A DNA stretch of 64,000 bases, taken from positions 21,730 to 85,729 of the forward strand of contig CAMPET010000193.1 of assembly GCA_946803715.1 (NCBI GenBank). The letters run 5' to 3'. Within the stretch, counting starts at the first letter, position 1; each line of letters opens with the position of its first letter. This DNA comes from Beroe ovata (taxonomy: Eukaryota; Ctenophora; Nuda; Beroida; Beroidae). Below, piece after piece: positions 59,404 through 64,000 of this stretch. The notes under the pieces were generated by a model. That model saw only the letters and a program-made list of their open reading frames with translations. It was not told where the DNA came from and did not search any database. The translations under genes were made by a program, and so were the position numbers.

Positions 59404-59509
59404 AGCCAATCATAGAGCTGCGCTTTAGCAAAAGAGCCAATCAGCGAAGTTAAATTCGCGCATTTCTATAGGCTGATTGCGGGACCTCGCCCGATGAGCA
59501 GTATATAAA
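59404..59509 (+). promoter_or_regulatory. H3 promoter
   Basis: CCAAT at 59406 and 59437, the latter within CCAATCAGCGAAGT, which resembles the CAATCAGCG element of the other histone promoters. TATATAAA at 59502-59509 lies 67-74 bases before the ATG. Confidence 0.75.
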
Positions 59510-59572
59510 CTCATTCCCACTCTTAGTTAACAACTTAGACCATTAAAACTGCTCAAGTCCAGACTTCTCTAG

Positions 59573-59986
<414 letters not shown>

Positions 59987-60037
59987 TCTGGGGTTCCATT
60001 TTCCAAGTCTCTCAACAAGCTTTGTTATTGTCTAAAC

Positions 60038-60053
60038 GGTGCTTCTAAGCGCC
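60038..60053 (+). terminator. histone mRNA 3' stem-loop (H3)
   Basis: GGTGCTTCTAAGCGCC, six pairs with one G-U and loop TCTA, 51 bases after the stop. CCAAAGAA downstream may be the U7 site. Confidence 0.8.
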
Positions 60054-60263
60054 CCAACAATTTCCAAAGAATTTCTGATCTTCCCGAAACATTTGCCCTC
60101 ACATATGCAGCTTTACTTGATTTAAAATTCACATTTTCAGGGGATGGTGTATTATAATATCTGTTTTTGGGTTGCCTTTTCAACGACATATCTGCCATCT
60201 ACGTCTGGGGATTAAAGGCAAACTCTTTCAACTTTTTGTAAGATTTCCTCTTTATTTAAGTGG

Positions 60264-60279
60264 GGCCTTGATGAAAGCC
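60264..60279 (-). terminator. candidate histone 3' stem-loop (H2B)
   Basis: Minus-strand GGCTTTCATCAAGGCC pairs over six bases with one G-U. It is about 107 nt after the H2B stop, farther than usual. AAAGAGGAAATC follows as a purine-rich element; an AATAAA also occurs there, so polyadenylation is possible. Confidence 0.5.
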
Positions 60280-60386
60280 AGTTCAAGTGTAATTATTGGA
60301 CCAAATAGGTACATATTTTTGTAGGTAAGTTCTGTGCGGCCCGCGCTATCAAATATAGTACTTGATGGTATAGCCGCAATCAAGCA

Positions 60387-60791
60387 CTAAAAGCGAGTGG
60401 TTGATGTACCATACTTTGTTGAATAGGCCTTGTACTTGGTCATAGTTTTGGTTCCCTCAGAGACAGCATGCTTACCAAGTTCTCCGGGGATAAGAAGCCT
60501 CACAGCGGTTTGAATTTCACATATTGAAATGGTTTTCCTGCTGTTGTAGTGTCCCAGTCTGGAAGCTTCACCAGCTATCCTCTCGAAAATATCATTCACG
60601 AAAGAATTCATGATTGACATTCCCTTGGAACTGAGGCCAATGTGAGGGTGAATTTGCTTGAGAACTTTGTAGATGTAGATAGAGTAAGACTCCTTCCTCT
60701 TACGCTCGCGCTTGCGCTTCTTGCCATCAGCACCATTTCCACCTTTTCCCCCAGACTTCTTCTCGCGTTTCTTCACAGCGACAGGAGGCAT
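60387..60791 (-). CDS. divergent histone H2B with extended C-terminal tail
   Basis: Intronless, 134 residues. The core is clear: [37 protein letters not shown] and [20 protein letters not shown]. The N-tail [15 protein letters not shown] is unlike vertebrate H2B. Substitutions in normally conserved sites include KTISICEIQ for TITSREIQ, HPHIG for HPDTG and KGMSI for KAMGI. The end reads [20 protein letters not shown] and continues past the usual KYTSSK terminus by about 10 residues, while the ubiquitylation lysine context TKY is kept. It is divergently paired with the H2A fragment at 61097. Confidence 0.93.
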   Translation of the reverse strand: MPPVAVKKREKKSGGKGGNGADGKKRKRERKRKESYSIYIYKVLKQIHPHIGLSSKGMSIMNSFVNDIFERIAGEASRLGHYNSRKTISICEIQTAVRLLIPGELGKHAVSEGTKTMTKYKAYSTKYGTSTTRF

Positions 60792-60945
60792 GTTGAGTCA
60801 GCAACTGATATTTCGAAGTGCTTTAAATTGTTAAGAAAATTGTTCTGTTAATTGAATGGAATGACTCCATAAAATGTATTAGTTGGGCCAAAAGTTGATG
60901 GCGATCAAAATTGGAATTCTCACAGGCTACATTATTTCCATTCGA

Positions 60946-61029
60946 CGAATCAGCGCGCAGTGTTCTTTACGCGCATTCTGATTGGTCAATCGGAAGCCAT
61001 TCGATCTATATTTTCCCTTCGTATAAATA
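60946..61029. promoter_or_regulatory. divergent H2B/H2A promoter, copy 1
   Basis: CGAATCAGCGCGCAGT at 60946, GATTGGTCAATCGG at about 60980, and TATAAATA at 61022 facing the H2A start at 61097. Near-identical to 61427-61510. Confidence 0.75.
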
Positions 61030-61096
61030 TCACGCGCACTTCTAACCATCATTTTCTAATTTAGTCCACAATACAATTCAGTGAAGCAATGTCAAT

Positions 61097-61162
61097 ATGT
61101 CTGGTCGTGGTAAAGGAGGCAAAGCCCGATCCAAGCCCAAGTCCCGATCTTCTCGCGCTGGA
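61097..61162 (+). pseudogene. 5' fragment of an H2A gene, cut at an N
   Basis: First 22 codons of H2A, with intact TATA and leader upstream, stopping at N 61163. The sequence then jumps to an inverted H2B. Best read as an assembly join, so the real gene may be complete in the organism. Confidence 0.85.
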
Positions 61163-61163
61163 N

Positions 61164-61272
61164 TGTAGATAGAGTAAGACTCCTTCCTCTTACGCTTGCG
61201 CTTCTTGCCATCAGCACCATTTCCACCTTTTCCCCCAGACTTCTCGACTTTCTTCACAGCGACAGGAGGCAT
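61164..61272 (-). pseudogene. 5' fragment of an H2B gene, cut at an N
   Basis: First 36 codons of a second H2B, ending ...KESYSIY at the N. Its tail differs from the 60387-60791 copy by single-codon indels (KKVEKSGG vs [18 protein letters not shown] vs [11 protein letters not shown]), so it is a distinct paralogue or allele. Confidence 0.85.
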
Positions 61273-61426
61273 GTTGAGTCGGTAACTGATATTTCTAAGT
61301 GCTTTAAATTGTTACGAAAATTGTTCTGTCAATTGAATGGAATGACTCCATAAAATGTATAAGTTGGGCCAATAGTTGATGGCCTTCAAAGTTGGAAATC
61401 TCACAGGCTACATTATTTCCATTCGA

Positions 61427-61510
61427 CGAATCAGCGTGCAGTGTTCTTTACGCGCATTCTGATTGGTCAATCGGAAGCCATTCGATCTACATTTTCCCTT
61501 CGTATAAATA
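61427..61510. promoter_or_regulatory. divergent H2B/H2A promoter, copy 2
   Basis: CGAATCAGCGTGCAGT at 61427, GATTGGTCAATCGG at about 61461, and TATAAATA at 61503-61510, 62 bases before the H2A ATG. Confidence 0.75.
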
Positions 61511-61571
61511 TCACACGCACTTCTAACCATCATTTTCTAATTTAGTCCACAATACAATTCAGTGAAGCAAT

Positions 61572-61970
61572 ATGTCTGGTCGCGGTAAAGGAGGTAAAGC
61601 ACGATCGAAACCAAAGTCCCGTTCGTCCCGCGCTGGATTACAGTTTCCAGTGGGCAGAGTTCACAGACTGTTGAGGAAGGGCAATTACGCTGAACGTGTT
61701 GGTGCTGGTGCACCAGTGTACCTGGCTGCAGTCATGGAATACCTGGCTGCTGAGATCCTTGAATTGGCAGGAAATGCTGCTCGTGACAACAAGAAGAGCC
61801 GGATAATTCCTCGTCATCTTCAGCTTGCTGTTCGTAATGACGAGGAGTTGAACAAGCTCCTAGCCGGAGTTACCATCGCTCAGGGTGGTGTTCTGCCCAA
61901 CATTCAGGCAGTCTTGTTGCCCAAGAAATCAAGCACCGGTAAGTCTGGTAAAGCCAGTCAAGAGTTTTAA
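61572..61970 (+). CDS. histone H2A with SQEF tail, second copy
   Basis: Intronless, 132 residues, the same protein as the copy at 58319 but with many synonymous differences, particularly in the first 60 codons. Ends KASQEF. TATA box, CCAAT and the shared AATCAGCG element upstream, stem-loop downstream. Confidence 0.97.
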   Translation: MSGRGKGGKARSKPKSRSSRAGLQFPVGRVHRLLRKGNYAERVGAGAPVYLAAVMEYLAAEILELAGNAARDNKKSRIIPRHLQLAVRNDEELNKLLAGVTIAQGGVLPNIQAVLLPKKSSTGKSGKASQEF

Positions 61971-61994
61971 AACTTTTGAATAAATCGATTGAAT

Positions 61995-62010
61995 GGCCTT
62001 TTTAAGGGCC
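61995..62010 (+). terminator. histone mRNA 3' stem-loop (H2A copy 2)
   Basis: GGCCTTTTTAAGGGCC, 24 bases after the stop, followed by AATTAAGAAAATTG. Confidence 0.9.
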
Positions 62011-62319
62011 CCAAATCGAATTAAGAAAATTGTACGCATCCATGCATGCGACTTAACCGAGTCACACGCGCATTGCTTCATCCAACGCCATGAGGACCCC
62101 GTAAATTTGAGTAAATGGACGCTGCGCACCTTGACCGTGAATCAAAATGCTTTCATGCTGCGCGCGACAAAAGCATTCGCAATCTTAGCAAGATCTTAGC
62201 AAGAAATAATCAACAATGAAAACACTAAATCTGATAAATTTTAAATGTTGCAATGCAATGAAAATTGTTATATCAGTTGCAGATCAGTCACGTTGCAGAT
62301 CAGTCACGTGAAACTATTN

Positions 62320-62406
62320 GGTGGTGTTCTGCCCAACATTCAGGCAGTCTTGTTACCAAAAAAATCAAGCACCGGTAAATCTGGTAAAGCTAGTCAAGAG
62401 TTTTAA
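62320..62406 (+). pseudogene. 3' fragment of an H2A gene after an N
   Basis: Last 28 codons of H2A ([15 protein letters not shown]...SQEF, stop) beginning right after N 62319. The following ~350 bp (62407-62760) repeat 61971-62318 almost exactly, so this is a second copy of the H2A 3' region joined at a contig boundary. Confidence 0.85.
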
Positions 62407-62429
62407 ACTTTTGAATAAATCGATTGAAT

Positions 62430-62445
62430 GGCCTTTTTAAGGGCC
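62430..62445 (+). terminator. histone mRNA 3' stem-loop (H2A fragment)
   Basis: GGCCTTTTTAAGGGCC, identical to the 61995 copy. Confidence 0.88.
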
Positions 62446-63022
62446 CCAAATCAAATTAAGAAAATTGTACGCATCCATGCATGCGACTTAACCGAGTCAC
62501 ACGCGCATCGCTTCATCCAACGCCATGAGGACCCCGTAAATTTGAGTAAATAGACGCTGCGCACCTTAATCGTGAATCAGAATGCTTTCATGCTGCGCGC
62601 GACAAGCATTCGCAATCTCAAAGATCTTAGCAAGAAATAATCAACAATGAAAACACTAAATCTGACAAATTGTAAATGTTGCAATGAAAATTGTTATATC
62701 AGTTGCAAATCAGTCACGTTGCAGATCAGTCACGTGAAACTATTTGATAAAAGTTGGGGAAAAACTGGCTAGTAATCTGTCAGCGTAACTTGTTAAATCG
62801 ATCATCATTATCTATCAGAATATTTAAGCTATCGTGGCAAGCAATTATTGTTTCATGTTTATCTGAAGGTCGCACGAGTTGAACCTTGCATCTCCAATAC
62901 TTAGATTTAACAATTAAACATAGATGGTGGAAAAGATGGGACTGTTCCAGTTCAGGATATGTTGGATAACAGAAGTTAGGTTCAAAACGGGATCATCTCG
63001 GGAACAATGTCCGTGAAATCTG

Positions 63023-64000
63023 CTACATATGGGGACAGTAGTGGGCTGTACAGTTGTTCCCAGAGGAAGTGCTCTCTGTGACACAGGGCAGTGTGTCAAG
63101 GACTGAAGTTCTCGTGTACTTTCGTCTGTGCTCTTCATCAACCTGCAATAATATTCAGTGTCACGGGGAAATTTAAAACGGGTTTTTGCAATGTGACTTT
63201 GCGGAGAATTGATGCCAAAAACAGGCGTTTATAGTTTCTTATCCAATGTGAGGCAACTGATAGTGATACAGAAAGAAGAGATGGCCATATATCCGATATC
63301 AATACACGTATACTATATCATGGTGTACATTCGTTCAATTATCAATATCCGTTATCAATTATCTTATCACAGAAAAAGATTACCTCATAACTGTTATCTG
63401 TTCAATTTCCGATGTTATTCTCGAATTTGATTAACGCATAACGGACATTTCAGTTCGTACAATTTGATATCTCACGTGACTGTTAGTGTTACAAACATTT
63501 TGTATTAGAGAGTAGTATGTCAATTTTTAGAGGCTGCCGTTCTTAATACCTGTACAATATGATAAGTCCCCTGGGTTAGGCTTGCTGCTGGGTAGGTAGG
63601 GGTTCGGTTCGGTTTGTAATGATTCTTTGCCCTAGCTTGCATCATCTCTTCAAAATCAACCGGTTCCACCTGCAAATTATATTCCGTCAGATTAAACCAG
63701 ACATGAGATACAACGCCAGTCGCCGCGCGTCAATCATTATTTAGTAGCCGAACTACCTTTATTCTAGAGGACAGGAAGTCCTGAAGGTAGGCCATGTCGT
63801 TGCAGAATCTTCTCAGTTTATCCAAGTCTGAGGTTACAGTGAAAGAGAACATCGTTGCTGCCAGCCCTGAACCATAAGAAAATGCGCCGATCCGTTTTCC
63901 AGCCATCTCTTCAGCAGACTTCCTGAGAGAAGACATAGATACATTGAACAGGATTACTGCGCTATAACTGCCTATAATTCTATACACGGTAGCTCGCGAC
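63023..64000 (-). CDS. HMGCS1: hydroxymethylglutaryl-CoA synthase, C-terminal part
   Basis: The last three exons, 63922-63757, 63669-63550 and 63142-63023, are in phase; the gene continues beyond the right edge. They encode [20 protein letters not shown] (matching the HMGCS motif [17 protein letters not shown]), then [19 protein letters not shown], then the C-terminal [13 protein letters not shown], the counterpart of VDEQHRRKYARR. The enzyme condenses acetyl-CoA with acetoacetyl-CoA in the mevalonate pathway. Catalytic Cys and His lie in exons outside the window, so activity and cytosolic versus mitochondrial type cannot be judged. The final ~20 residues are unlike vertebrate forms. Confidence 0.94.

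Overview
The window is nuclear DNA of an animal. Genes have short spliceosomal introns (mostly 70-300 bp, GT...AG) and sit between long AT-rich, microsatellite-rich spacers. There are assembly gaps of N and a replication-type histone cluster with 3' stem-loops. The gene set (TERB1-like meiotic telomere protein, EXD1-like, ARGLU1, EMC10, CAB39, little elongation complex subunit ICE1) points to Metazoa. Protein divergence and compactness suggest an early-branching lineage such as a sponge, but the species cannot be fixed from this sequence.

Layout. 1-6644 (-): 5' two-thirds of proteasome subunit PSMD2/Rpn1, running off the left edge. 9960-14167 (-): a four-finger C2H2 protein and, 170 bp upstream on the same strand, an intronless METTL25-family methyltransferase. 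14168-24314: a gene desert of (GT)n tracts, a 162-base gap and dense CACGTG clusters. 24315-26276 (-): ARGLU1. 28327-30087 (+): an unrecognised small helical protein and eIF1A. 31205-36325 (-): a 13-exon TERB1-like gene with two Myb repeats, preceded by an intronless RING/TRAF-type zinc-finger gene. 38356-43128 (+): CAB39/MO25 and EMC10. 43559-44824 (-): an intronless EXD1-like protein. 46149-51724 (-): ICE1-like gene and CENPX/MHF2, whose reading frames overlap as UAAUG inside one exon. 52844-54847 (-): intronless DNAJC16. 54848-58318: satellites, hairpins and CCAAT/CRE-rich sequence. 58319-62445: histone cluster H2A(+), H3(+), H2B(-)/H2A(+) plus partial copies joined at single N bases. 63023-64000 (-): 3' end of HMG-CoA synthase.

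The genes are mostly unrelated housekeeping functions. Several relate to chromosomes: histones with an H2A.X-type tail, CENPX, TERB1-like and ICE1-like. The most interesting signals are the CENPX-ICE1 stop/start overlap (a candidate dicistronic locus, with two other tight same-strand pairs), the tandem-Myb TERB1-like protein, an EXD1-like protein lacking part of its catalytic site, composite X-box/E-box repeats, and several perfect palindromes. Exon models for PSMD2, TERB1-like, CAB39, EMC10, ICE1-like and ARGLU1 were built by hand from GT/AG sites and reading phase; all phases agree, but no transcript data were available.
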